From NCBI GenBank assembly GCA_947478405.1, contig CANJVX010000008.1, forward strand, positions 27,733 to 91,732: 64,000 bases of DNA. The letters are read 5' to 3'. Positions 29,961 through 37,775 of this stretch are shown here, piece after piece. This stretch comes from Beijerinckiaceae bacterium (lineage in GTDB: Bacteria; Pseudomonadota; Alphaproteobacteria; Rhizobiales; Beijerinckiaceae). Below the pieces are notes generated by a model. It was given only the letters and a program-made list of their open reading frames with translations. It was not told the DNA's origin and made no database searches. The first letter of the stretch is position 1. Every line of letters starts with the position of its first letter. A program made the position numbers and the translations under genes.

Positions 29961-30015
29961 AGGATCATATTGACAGACTTAGGCTGTCAGAGATTAGTCG
30001 TGAGACTATGATCCT
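29961..30015 (+). promoter_or_regulatory. Nested inverted repeats spanning the nuclease gene start
   Basis: AGGATCAT (29961-29968) is complementary to ATGATCCT (30008-30015), which contains the start codon; inside it, TGACA (29971-29975) pairs with TGTCA (29985-29989). TTGACA at 29970 is a consensus -35 element with no good -10 at the proper distance. The structure could hide the start codon, or be an operator. Confidence 0.4.
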
Positions 30016-30550
30016 GACTCGCAACATTGGCTTTGCCAGCATGCTTATCCTCACCGCCTGTGGTGCGGGTGCGGCGGGCTATTATGCGGGCAGCATGCGC
30101 GCGCCTGAGACGCGCGCCTCACGTGACCCTGCACAAACCGCGCCCATGTCGGCAGGCTTCCCCGGGCCTTTCGCCAGCGACATGATGCGCGTGGTTGATG
30201 GCGACACATTCAAGGCGCGTGTGCCGATCTGGTTTGGCCAAGAGATCACGACGTCTGTGCGCGTGCGCGGTTTTGATGCGCCGGAGGTCAAAGGCAAATG
30301 TGCTGAAGAGAGCAAAGCCGCCGCAGAAGCCACCGACATGCTGCGCGAGATTCTCTCAAGCGGGCCGGTGACACTGCATGATATTGGGCCGGACAAATAT
30401 TTCGGCCGCGTGGTTGCCCAAGTGCACGTGAAATTGAAAGACGGGATCGACACCGACGTTGCACAGATGATGATCGCTGCCGGGCTGGGACGCCCCTACA
30501 ACGGCGGCACACGCGGAAGCTGGTGCGAGAAAGTTGCGCAGAAGGGATAA
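30008..30550 (+). CDS. Thermonuclease (SNase-like) family protein, probable lipoprotein
   Basis: 180 residues. A hydrophobic N-terminus ends in a lipobox, LTAC, with Cys 18, so it is probably a lipid-anchored periplasmic protein. The SNase-like domain spans about 58-175: MMRVVDGDTFKARV and RVRGFDAPEVKGKC carry the usual acidic and Arg positions, then KYFGRVVAQVHV and AAGLGRPYNGG. Staphylococcal nuclease relatives cut DNA or RNA with calcium; many bacterial members are uncharacterised. The start codon sits in an inverted repeat with no clear Shine-Dalgarno. Confidence 0.85.
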   Translation: MILTRNIGFASMLILTACGAGAAGYYAGSMRAPETRASRDPAQTAPMSAGFPGPFASDMMRVVDGDTFKARVPIWFGQEITTSVRVRGFDAPEVKGKCAEESKAAAEATDMLREILSSGPVTLHDIGPDKYFGRVVAQVHVKLKDGIDTDVAQMMIAAGLGRPYNGGTRGSWCEKVAQKG

Positions 30551-30561
30551 GCCCCATCGCT

Positions 30562-30645
30562 CGTCATTGCGAGGAGCAAAGCGACGAAGCAATCCAGAAG
30601 CCACGCGTGAGGCTTCTGGTTTGCTTCGCTTCGCTCGCAATGACG
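30562..30645. repeat. Dispersed palindromic repeat, copy 5
   Basis: A near-consensus copy: left arm CGTCATTGCGAGGAGC, right arm TTCGCTTCGCTCGCAATGACG, with the inner pairing CCAGAAGCC / GGCTTCTGG. It lies between the convergent nuclease and acs genes. Confidence 0.92.
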
Positions 30646-30652
30646 GACATAA

Positions 30653-30676
30653 AAAACCCCGCCTGAGCGGGGTTTT
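30653..30676. terminator. Bidirectional intrinsic terminator between nuclease gene and acs
   Basis: AAAACCCCGC CTGA GCGGGGTTTT: a perfect 10-base stem with A-run and T-run, serving both converging transcripts; it ends 19 bases before the acs stop. Confidence 0.9.
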
Positions 30677-30695
30677 ATTTATTCTGACGCAGCTC

Positions 30696-32633
30696 TCACT
30701 TGCCGCGATTGGCGATGAGATCATCCACCACGCTCGGATCAGCCAGTGTTGACGTATCACCCAGCGAGCCGAATTCGTTCTCGGCAATCTTGCGCAAGAT
30801 ACGGCGCATGATTTTGCCTGATCGGGTCTTCGGCAGACCGGGCGCCCATTGGATGACATCAGGCGAGGCAATCGGCCCGATTTCCTTGCGCACCCAATTG
30901 ACGAGTTCCTTGCGCAACTCATCAGAGGGCTGCTCACCCGTCATCAACGTCACATAGGCATAGATGCCCTGCCCCTTGATGTCGTGCGGATAACCAACGA
31001 CTGCGGCTTCCGACACTTTGGGATGCGCGACCAATGCGCTTTCCACTTCGGCTGTGCCCATGCGGTGACCCGACACATTGATCACGTCATCGACGCGACC
31101 CGTAATCCAGTAATATCCATCCGCATCACGGCGGCAGCCGTCACCGGTGAAATATTTGCCCGGATAGGTCGAAAAATAAGTCTGCACGAAGCGTTCGTGA
31201 TCGCCATAGACAGTGCGCATCTGGCCCGGCCATGAATCGGCGAGCACAAGATTGCCCTCGCAAGCGCCGTTCTGAGTGACGCCATTGGCATCAACAATTT
31301 CCGGCTTCACACCGAAAAAGGGACGCGTGGCGGACCCTGGCTTCAAGGCTGTTGCGCCGGGCAACGGCGTAATCAGCACGCCACCTGTTTCGGTCTGCCA
31401 CCATGTATCGACGATCGGGCAGCGGCTGTCGCCAACGACGCGATAATACCATTCCCAAGCTTCCGGATTGATCGGCTCGCCAACCGAGCCCAAGAGACGC
31501 AGGCTTGAGCGAGAGGTTCTCTTCACAGCCTCTTCCCCAGCGCCCATGAGCGAGCGGATCGCGGTCGGTGCGGTGTAGAAAATATTGACCTTGTGCTTGT
31601 CGATCACTTCCCAGAAGCGCGACATGGACGGATAATTCGGCACGCCTTCAAACATCAGAGTCGTCGCGCCATTGGCGAGCGGGCCATAGACAATGTAGCT
31701 GTGGCCCGTGACCCAGCCCACGTCAGCCGTGCACCAGTAAACATCACCCTCGTGATAATCGAAGACATATTGATGCGTCATCGAAGCATAGACGAGATAG
31801 CCACCGGTCGTATGCACGACACCCTTGGGCGCGCCGGTCGAACCTGATGTGTAGAGAATGAACAGCGGATCTTCCGCATTCACATGGGTTGGCGCGCATT
31901 CAGTCGAAACTTTTTTCGCTTCTTCTTCATACCAGAAGTCGCGGCCCGGTTTCATGTCGATCTTGCCGCCGGTGCGCTTGACGACGATCATCGATTTCAC
32001 AATGTCGCCGGTCTTGTTGCAGGCCTCATCCGCATTGACCTTCAGCGCAACCTTGCGGCCACCGCGCAGACCTTCATCCGCCGTAATGACAACTTTGGAA
32101 TTGCAGCCTTCAATACGACCTGCCAGCGAGTCAGGCGAGAAGCCGCCAAAGACGATGGAGTGAACAGCACCCAAACGCGCGCAAGCAAGCATCGCGTAAG
32201 CGGCTTCCGGAATCATCGGCATGTAAATGGTGACCGTGTCGCCCTTGTTGACGCCATGCGCCTTCAGCACATTTGCAAACTTGCCAACTTCTGCATGCAG
32301 CTCGCGATAGGTGATATGTTTGGATTCATTCGGGTCGTCACCTTCCCAAATGATCGCGGTCTGATCACCACGTTTTTCAAGGTGACGATCAACGCAATTA
32401 TAGGCGACATTGGTAACGCCATCTTCATACCATTTGATCGAGACATTGTGCGGATCGAAGCTGGTATTCTTGACCTTGGTGAAGGGTGTAAACCAGTCAA
32501 TGCGCTTGCCGTGCTCGCCCCAGAAAGCTTCCGGATTATCGAGGGATTGGGCGTACATCGTCTTGTACTTGGCATCGTCGATATAAGCGCGACGGGCCCA
32601 ATCAGCACTGACGCCGTAAACTTTCTCGGACAT
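30696..32633 (-). CDS. acs: Acetyl-CoA synthetase
   Basis: 645 residues. Makes acetyl-CoA from acetate, ATP and CoA through acetyl-AMP. Core motifs are [19 protein letters not shown] (AMP-binding), [10 protein letters not shown], and [18 protein letters not shown] in the swinging C-terminal domain. [12 protein letters not shown] carries the Lys that is acetylated to switch the enzyme off in other bacteria. With the lactate permease and acnA in this window it feeds acetate and lactate carbon into the TCA cycle. The 169-base region upstream has no firm promoter match. Confidence 0.97.
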   Translation of the reverse strand: MSEKVYGVSADWARRAYIDDAKYKTMYAQSLDNPEAFWGEHGKRIDWFTPFTKVKNTSFDPHNVSIKWYEDGVTNVAYNCVDRHLEKRGDQTAIIWEGDDPNESKHITYRELHAEVGKFANVLKAHGVNKGDTVTIYMPMIPEAAYAMLACARLGAVHSIVFGGFSPDSLAGRIEGCNSKVVITADEGLRGGRKVALKVNADEACNKTGDIVKSMIVVKRTGGKIDMKPGRDFWYEEEAKKVSTECAPTHVNAEDPLFILYTSGSTGAPKGVVHTTGGYLVYASMTHQYVFDYHEGDVYWCTADVGWVTGHSYIVYGPLANGATTLMFEGVPNYPSMSRFWEVIDKHKVNIFYTAPTAIRSLMGAGEEAVKRTSRSSLRLLGSVGEPINPEAWEWYYRVVGDSRCPIVDTWWQTETGGVLITPLPGATALKPGSATRPFFGVKPEIVDANGVTQNGACEGNLVLADSWPGQMRTVYGDHERFVQTYFSTYPGKYFTGDGCRRDADGYYWITGRVDDVINVSGHRMGTAEVESALVAHPKVSEAAVVGYPHDIKGQGIYAYVTLMTGEQPSDELRKELVNWVRKEIGPIASPDVIQWAPGLPKTRSGKIMRRILRKIAENEFGSLGDTSTLADPSVVDDLIANRGK

Positions 32634-32802
32634 ATTCCCTCTCCCCGAAGACCCCGACCGCCCTGCATCGGCATTGCGGTTTTTGCACAGAATTTGTGCG
32701 CTGCATTATGCCCATGGAGAGCGCGCAAACAAGGAGTTGGGTGGTCACACTTTCGTCGCGCGACGTTAGGGGAAGTCTGTTATCACCAAAGGGCAAACAG
32801 GT

Positions 32803-33411
32803 TCAGAGGCATTCCTTCTTGATGCGATCGAGTGCGCCACCAAGTCCACTCAGCGAATAAGTGTCGGTCGTCAGATTGCCACGCATGGAAGTAGCCTTGA
32901 TCGTCAATTTGGAACCACGCCGCATGGCCTCGACCAAGGCGCTGTTACGCACCGCCTCCTTCACCCAGAGGTGGGGCCCCAGCGAGGCCATGGGAAATTT
33001 CTCACTGCCGACCTGAATCTCAGGCGCGGGCTTTTCCTTCTTTACGGGGAAGCCCATGATGATGGAAATCTCATTTGCGACCTTTTCGGCTGGGCGGGTC
33101 GAAATGAAGAAATAGGCCGCATCACGCTGCAGATTGCCCGGCGCACGATCCTGAGGCTTGGCGGCCGCATAGCATTGCTTGTTGGGCCCCGAGCCCGCGA
33201 CATAAATGCCCCAGTCACCTGACTGGCCGAGCGGGCTGGCGGTGGCGCTGGCGGGTGCCGCAGCTTCTTGCTTGGGGGCAGCCGGAGCGGGCTTGGCTCC
33301 CGCAGCTGGCTTGGCCTGCTGGGCAAGGGCGAAGGTCCCTAGACCGCCCGTCAGGGCGGCGGCAAGGGTGAGGCGGGCAATAGCCCGTAGGGGGAGGTGG
33401 GTACGAATCAT
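32803..33411 (-). CDS. Invasion-associated locus B (IalB) family protein
   Basis: 202 residues from ATG 33411 (MIRTHLPLRAIARL), which restores a signal peptide ending in FALAQ; the track start is 39 residues upstream. A Pro/Ala/Lys-rich linker (35-65) leads to the IalB domain (GDWGIYVAG, CYAAAKPQDRAPG, ISTRPAEKVANEISIIMGFP, RGSKLTIKAT). The family is periplasmic and common in Rhizobiales; the name comes from Bartonella, where IalB aids erythrocyte entry, but most members are in free-living bacteria with unknown roles. It is divergent from the ECF gene. Confidence 0.87.
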   Translation of the reverse strand: MIRTHLPLRAIARLTLAAALTGGLGTFALAQQAKPAAGAKPAPAAPKQEAAAPASATASPLGQSGDWGIYVAGSGPNKQCYAAAKPQDRAPGNLQRDAAYFFISTRPAEKVANEISIIMGFPVKKEKPAPEIQVGSEKFPMASLGPHLWVKEAVRNSALVEAMRRGSKLTIKATSMRGNLTTDTYSLSGLGGALDRIKKECL

Positions 33412-33484
33412 GATGCGGTGATATTCGGCCAAATTCCCCTTGCGAGGAGTTAACGCGCCGCAAAAAGAGCGACTTTGTAAAAGT

Positions 33485-33500
33485 GGTTCGCAAACGAACC
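33485..33500. promoter_or_regulatory. Palindrome between ialB and the ECF gene
   Basis: GGTTCGCAAACGAACC: 6-base arms around CAAA, 74 bases upstream of the ialB start and about 190 from the ECF start. Shares GTTCG-N4-CGAAC with the site before ptsP. Likely a regulator binding site for one or both genes. Confidence 0.45.
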
Positions 33501-33693
33501 CGGACGTGCCAGTATCAGACGCTGTCAAACTTATTCGACAGTCGCGCCTGCGTGTCCGCAGGACAATGGGATCTGGTCATCGAGCCCAAAATCCACACCG
33601 CAACATCTGGCCAATTCGGCCCCGAGCACCTAGCTCAGGTCCGGACGCCTTCGGGCGGGCGACGGGGTTGATCGCTGAAAGTTTTCGATCGGG

Positions 33694-34269
33694 ATGATGT
33701 CTCTGGCCTCCGAACACGCCACGCTGGTTGCCGCGGTGGCCGAGACGCGTGACCGCGAAGCGTTCACACGCCTGTTCGATCATTATGCGCCGAGACTGAA
33801 TGCCTATCTGCTGCGGCTGGGCTGCGATCGCGCGGCAGCCGAGGAGGTCGCGCAAGACGTGATGGTCTCTCTGTGGCGCAAGGCGCATCTGTTCGAACCA
33901 TCCAAGTCCTCGCTCGCGACATGGCTGTATAGGATCGCGAGAAACCGCCGCATTGATCTCTTACGACGCGACCGGGTCGATTTCGTTGATCCGGATAATT
34001 TTGCGCTCGATATCCCTGACGAAGCGACAGTCGATGCCGACCGGATGCTGGATTCGCAAACACGCGACGATATTCTGCGCAATGCGATGATGCAGCTGCC
34101 TGGCGAACAGCTTTCGCTGGTGCAGATGGCCTTTTTTGAAAGTCTGTCACATTCGGAAATCGCGGAAAAAACGGGGCTGCCGCTAGGGACCGTCAAATCC
34201 CGCATCCGGCTCGCTTTCACGCGGCTGCGCCGGGCCCTGGAATCAAGCGGCGTTGTCGAGGCAGACTGA
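33694..34269 (+). CDS. ECF-type RNA polymerase sigma factor
   Basis: 191 residues with only regions 2 and 4. Region 2 covers about 20-90 (FTRLFDHYAPRLNAYLLRLGCD, EEVAQDVMVSLWRKA, LATWLYRIARNRRIDLLRR). Region 4 covers about 125-180 (LPGEQLSLVQMAFFESLSHSEIAEKTGLPLGTVKSRIRLAF). It directs polymerase to an alternative promoter set. No anti-sigma gene follows: the next gene is convergent and abuts its stop. The ATG-ATG start leaves one residue of ambiguity. Confidence 0.93.
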   Translation: MMSLASEHATLVAAVAETRDREAFTRLFDHYAPRLNAYLLRLGCDRAAAEEVAQDVMVSLWRKAHLFEPSKSSLATWLYRIARNRRIDLLRRDRVDFVDPDNFALDIPDEATVDADRMLDSQTRDDILRNAMMQLPGEQLSLVQMAFFESLSHSEIAEKTGLPLGTVKSRIRLAFTRLRRALESSGVVEAD

Positions 34270-35022
34270 CTAAAGCGCGCCGCCCTTACTTGCTGCCAGA
34301 ATGGGGCCAAGCGTATCGCCCCAGCTTTTCTGGACAATCACAACATAACCATCGGCATCATCTGCACGCCCTTCGGGCAAAGGCACTTCAAACCGCGCTG
34401 CAACCCCCGTCCAGAATCCAATACGCACCGTCGAGCGCACAACATTCGTATAGGTGATTTGGCGACCTTTGTTTTCGCCCCGACCTACAGTGACCGTCAG
34501 ACTCTTGGCAACGCGCAACAACCAAACGCCCGCGCCGCGCCCCAAGTCGCTAGAACCCTCGCCAAGTTCGACACGCAACAATCCGTCATGCTCCTGTAAA
34601 TAAAGCGGTACACTTTGCGCCTGACGTAGGGATGTTGTCTCCTGCATCAGCGCGATGAGCTGACCGCGATCACTGCCGACACCATGCGCTTGCCCATCGA
34701 CAATCACCTGCGGCGTATAAACCTGATGATCTCCACGGCTTTGTGAATAATGTTTTTGGCGGGTCGAAAATTCCGGCCGCGCAAGCGTGTCTTTCCAACC
34801 ATTATAATCCCAAATATCCACTGGGAATGACAGGACGATCACATCTTCTCGATCTTTGGACAGCTGCGCCATGAGTGCATCGGCGGGCGGACAAGAGGAG
34901 CAGCCCTGGCTCGTGAACAATTCCACGACGGCGGGACGCTCTCCAGCCGGCACAGACGCGAGGGAGCCGCTGAGGGCGACAAATGTCGCCAGCGTCGTCC
35001 AAATTTCTCGCCCGATGTGCAT
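34270..35022 (-). CDS. DUF1223 thioredoxin-like protein
   Basis: 250 residues with a signal peptide of about 25 residues. The start of the domain reads VELFTSQGCSSCPPADAL, a CxxC in a thioredoxin-like fold, followed by DIWDYNGWKDTLA and YTPQVIVDGQAHGVGS. The C-terminal part is beta-rich. Periplasmic, function unknown; a thiol-disulfide role is suggested by the CSSC motif. Its stop touches the ECF stop with no gap. Confidence 0.9.
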   Translation of the reverse strand: MHIGREIWTTLATFVALSGSLASVPAGERPAVVELFTSQGCSSCPPADALMAQLSKDREDVIVLSFPVDIWDYNGWKDTLARPEFSTRQKHYSQSRGDHQVYTPQVIVDGQAHGVGSDRGQLIALMQETTSLRQAQSVPLYLQEHDGLLRVELGEGSSDLGRGAGVWLLRVAKSLTVTVGRGENKGRQITYTNVVRSTVRIGFWTGVAARFEVPLPEGRADDADGYVVIVQKSWGDTLGPILAASKGGAL

Positions 35023-35107
35023 GTGAAAAGAACCCGTTGGCTGTGCCTACGTGATCTCTTTTAAAAACCAGAGGGGATCTACGCCACTCACATCAGGGTG
35101 AAGCGGA

Positions 35108-36283
35108 TCAGCGCCCGCGTAGCAGCCTGAGCACTTTTTGTCCTGGACGACCATCATCGGGCAGACCATTGCGACGCTGAAGGTCGGAAATAGCGCCGCG
35201 TGTTTTTGCGCCAATGGCGCCATCGGGCTCACCGACATCATAGCCGCGCGCGATCAAAAGCCGCTGCAGCTCGCGCTTTTCAGCGCGCGACAGGCCCGGA
35301 TCATCTGTTGGCCAGGGCGCTTGCAAGCCGGCATGGCCCTTCACCCGTTCGGCGAGCAGCGCGATGGCGAGCGCGTAAGAGGTCGCGCCATTATAGGAAA
35401 AGATCGCATCGTAATTTTTGAAGACGAGAAAGGCTGGGCCCTCATTGCCCGCAGGCAAAATAAGGCCCGCGGAACCGGGGCCATATAATGGCTTGCCGTC
35501 AATCCGCTCGACGCCAAGTTTCTTCCATTGGGCAAGCGACTTCTTGTTAGAGCGACCAGACGACCCCGCATATTTTTGCGGAATACGGACTTCATAGCCC
35601 CAGATCGCACCAGACTGCCAACCGGAATTGCGCAGAAAATTTGCGGTCGAAAAAAGAGCGTCTGGAATCGAATCGACAAGATTGGAATGGCCATCGCCAT
35701 CCCCATCAACGGCTAAGCGCAAATAAGTTGAGGGCATGAATTGAGTGTGCCCAAAAGCGCCCGCCCAAGAGCCGCGCAATTTTTCGGGCGCGAGATCACC
35801 GCGCGCGACAATCTTCAAAGCCGCCATAAATTCGCTTCGAAAATAGTCGCGCCGACGTGGCGCCGTGCAGGCCAATGTTGAAAGAGACTGCGGGAGATAA
35901 TAGCGACCCGCCAGACGCCCGTAATCGCTCTCCACGCCCCAGACCGCGAGCACAACATGATGATCGACACCGAATTGCTTTTCAGCCCCGCGCAAGGGTG
36001 CTGCATATTTTTGCAGCATCATGCGGCCATCAGAGATTTTCTCGGCATCGACGAGTGAGGCGAGATAATCCCAGATGGGCGTCACAAATTCGGGCTGTGC
36101 TTCGGAGAGTTCGATAATCTTTGGATCAGGCTCAACGCCTCGCATCACGCTATCGAACAGAGAATTCGGGACGCCTTGCGATTCCGCCTGGGCGCGCAGA
36201 TCAGCGACGCATGATGAAAATTGCGCCTGCACTGGAAAAGACATCAGCACGACAGCCGTTATTGCGAGCCAAAGGCGAAGCAA
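35108..36283 (-). CDS. Lytic murein transglycosylase, MltB-like with peptidoglycan-binding domain
   Basis: Cleaves peptidoglycan glycan strands to 1,6-anhydro products. The catalytic SLT-type domain carries AVWGVESDYGRLAGRYY (catalytic Glu), FGHTQFMPSTYLRLAVDGDGDG and LRNSGWQSGAIWGYEV. A C-terminal PG_binding_1 domain follows (LQRLLIARGYDVGEPDGAIGAKTR). The start is uncertain. The track opens at TTG 36355, overlapping the leuD stop, and reads through a repeat. I prefer TTG 36283, inside the repeat, which yields a compact signal peptide MLRLWLAITAVVLMSFPVQA. The ATG at 36247 would leave too short a leader. Confidence 0.85.
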   Translation of the reverse strand: MLRLWLAITAVVLMSFPVQAQFSSCVADLRAQAESQGVPNSLFDSVMRGVEPDPKIIELSEAQPEFVTPIWDYLASLVDAEKISDGRMMLQKYAAPLRGAEKQFGVDHHVVLAVWGVESDYGRLAGRYYLPQSLSTLACTAPRRRDYFRSEFMAALKIVARGDLAPEKLRGSWAGAFGHTQFMPSTYLRLAVDGDGDGHSNLVDSIPDALFSTANFLRNSGWQSGAIWGYEVRIPQKYAGSSGRSNKKSLAQWKKLGVERIDGKPLYGPGSAGLILPAGNEGPAFLVFKNYDAIFSYNGATSYALAIALLAERVKGHAGLQAPWPTDDPGLSRAEKRELQRLLIARGYDVGEPDGAIGAKTRGAISDLQRRNGLPDDGRPGQKVLRLLRGR

Positions 36284-36336
36284 TCCAGAACGCCACGGGC
36301 CGAAGCATGGGTTGCTTCGCTTCGCTCTCAATGACG
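36257..36336. repeat. Dispersed palindromic repeat, copy 6, inside the transglycosylase start region
   Basis: CGTTATTGCGAG on the left and TTCGCTTCGCTCTCAATGACG on the right. Unlike the other copies it lies in an open frame: in the minus strand it encodes SLRAKRSNP and then the first residues of the signal peptide of the lytic transglycosylase. Confidence 0.85.
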
Positions 36337-36345
36337 GAGTGACCG

Positions 36346-36963
36346 TCAAGCCCAAGCGTGCTTGTTGTGCTTTTCTTCGAAAGCCGTGATCTGTCCTTCC
36401 TTGACCAGCGTCAAGCCGATCGCATCAAGACCATTCAACAAGCAATGCTTGTTGGACTCATCGATATCGAATTTCACGACGCCACCATCGGGACCGGTGA
36501 TTTCCTGCTTGGCCAGATCAATAGAGAGCGTGGCATTGGAGCCGCGCGAGGCATCATCCATCAGCTTTTTCAGATCTTCTTTCGAGACCTTGGCCGGCAG
36601 AATGCCGTTCTGGAAGCAATTGTTGTAGAAAATATCAGCGAAACTCGTCGAGATAACACAGCGAATGCCGTAATCGAGCAGCGCCCAAGGCGCATGTTCG
36701 CGCGACGAGCCACAGCCGAAATTATCTTCCGCCACCAGGATCGTCGCCTTGCGATAAGCGGGCTTGTTGAGAATGAAATCGGGGTTCTCCGAACCATCAT
36801 CCTTGAAGCGCAGCTCCGAGAACAGACCCGAGCCCAGACCCGTGCGGGCAATGGTCTTCAGATACTGCTTTGGAATGATCATATCCGTGTCGATATTGGT
36901 GATCGGCAGGGGCGCTGCAACGCCAGTGAGTGTCGTGAACTTGTCCATTGCGGTCGGGTCCAT
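36346..36963 (-). CDS. leuD: 3-isopropylmalate dehydratase small subunit
   Basis: 205 residues. With LeuC isomerises 2- to 3-isopropylmalate in leucine synthesis. Signatures: [32 protein letters not shown] and [26 protein letters not shown] five residues in is the more usual start, but ATG 36963 is kept. It is separated from leuC by the zincin gene and a membrane peptide gene. Confidence 0.96.
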   Translation of the reverse strand: MDPTAMDKFTTLTGVAAPLPITNIDTDMIIPKQYLKTIARTGLGSGLFSELRFKDDGSENPDFILNKPAYRKATILVAEDNFGCGSSREHAPWALLDYGIRCVISTSFADIFYNNCFQNGILPAKVSKEDLKKLMDDASRGSNATLSIDLAKQEITGPDGGVVKFDIDESNKHCLLNGLDAIGLTLVKEGQITAFEEKHNKHAWA

Positions 36964-37087
36964 CTTGTCTCAAAAAGCCACCCCGAACGGGCAGCAGGAT
37001 CAGGCTTTTCAATGAAGCCTCTGGCCGTTCGGGTCAAGGGCCGCGCTCAGGCGCCAGCCTCAAATCCGAACTCGAAGGCAGCCGCCT

Positions 37088-37492
37088 TCAAATCACGCTG
37101 GCTTCAATTGCCTCCATATCCTCGTCCGAAAAGCCGAAATGGTGACCTATCTCATGCACCAGAACATGGGTGATGATGGCGCCCAGTGTCTCGTCATGGG
37201 CTGCCCAATAATCGAGGATGGGTCGGCGGTAGAGCCAGATCATATTGGGAAACTCGCCCGTCTCCATCATGGCCTCGCGCTGGGCCAGACCGCGCCCGCG
37301 AAACAGTCCCAGTAAGTCGAACTCGCTCTCGCACTCCATATCATCGAGCGTTTCCTCATCGGGGAAATCATCGATGTGAATGATGAGGCCCTCGCACAGC
37401 GCGCGGAATTCTTCCGGCAGTGCGGCATAGGCCGCATCGGCCAAGATTTGAAAATCTTCAAGTGTGGGCGCCTTCGCGTGGCTCCAATCCAT
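37088..37492 (-). CDS. Metallopeptidase family protein (zincin-like)
   Basis: 134 residues from ATG 37492. I chose this start because it lies two bases past the stop of the small ORF upstream; ATG 37507 would add five residues. The family (DUF1025/zincin-1) is small and has one clear motif, HVLVHEIGHHFGFSDEDM, near the C-terminus, with HExxH and a downstream Asp as metal ligands. GLIIHIDDFPDEETL and LYRRPILDYW are also conserved. It is presumably a cytoplasmic zinc peptidase; no substrate is known. Confidence 0.9.
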   Translation of the reverse strand: MDWSHAKAPTLEDFQILADAAYAALPEEFRALCEGLIIHIDDFPDEETLDDMECESEFDLLGLFRGRGLAQREAMMETGEFPNMIWLYRRPILDYWAAHDETLGAIITHVLVHEIGHHFGFSDEDMEAIEASVI

Positions 37493-37494
37493 TT

Positions 37495-37611
37495 TCAGAA
37501 AAACCATCCCGTTGCGAGATTGAGTACGAGCAATCCCAGAAACAGAAAGCCGAGCATGCGCCCAATCCGCCGCGCCCAAATTTCAACTGCATCTGGCCTG
37601 TCTTCACTCAT
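37495..37611 (-). CDS. 38-residue single-span membrane peptide
   Basis: Too short for the ORF track. Translated from ATG 37611: a charged start (MSEDRPDAVEIWARRIGRM) then a hydrophobic stretch (LGFLFLGLLVLNLATGWFF) to the stop. The topology would be a cytoplasmic N-terminus with one transmembrane helix. The stop is two bases before the zincin start, suggesting coupled translation. I do not recognise the family with certainty. Codon use and the clean charged/hydrophobic split favour a real gene. Confidence 0.55.
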   Translation of the reverse strand: MSEDRPDAVEIWARRIGRMLGFLFLGLLVLNLATGWFF

Positions 37612-37630
37612 GGAAAAACTCTAGCACGGC

Positions 37631-37665
37631 TCCAAAAGAAAAGGACCGGCGCTAAGGCCGGTCCT
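37631..37665 (-). terminator. Intrinsic terminator after leuC
   Basis: On the minus strand AGGACCGGC and GCCGGTCCT pair around a six-base loop, followed by TTTCTTTTGG. It lies downstream of leuC and a repeat, upstream of the membrane peptide gene, so leuC and leuD are probably separate transcription units. Confidence 0.8.
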
Positions 37666-37679
37666 GATCAAACACCCCT

Positions 37680-37761
37680 CATTTCGAGCGTGAGGGAAGC
37701 AATCCAGAGACCTCACGCGCGGCCTCTGGACTGCCGCGTCACTACGCTCCTCGCAATGACG
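37680..37761. repeat. Dispersed palindromic repeat, copy 7
   Basis: Left arm CATTTCGAGCGTGAGGGAAG (one G to T change in the core), right arm CTCCTCGCAATGACG, inner pairing CCAGAGACCTCA / GGCCTCTGG. Directly downstream of leuC. Confidence 0.85.
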
Positions 37762-37775
37762 ACGCTATTGGCTCG

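Noticed and set aside
30534-30752. 72-codon ORF containing SLRGAKRRSNP
   Set aside because: This is the translation of a dispersed repeat copy; similar repeat-derived peptides occur at 15197-15499, 36121-36342 and 40894-41490 and are not genes.
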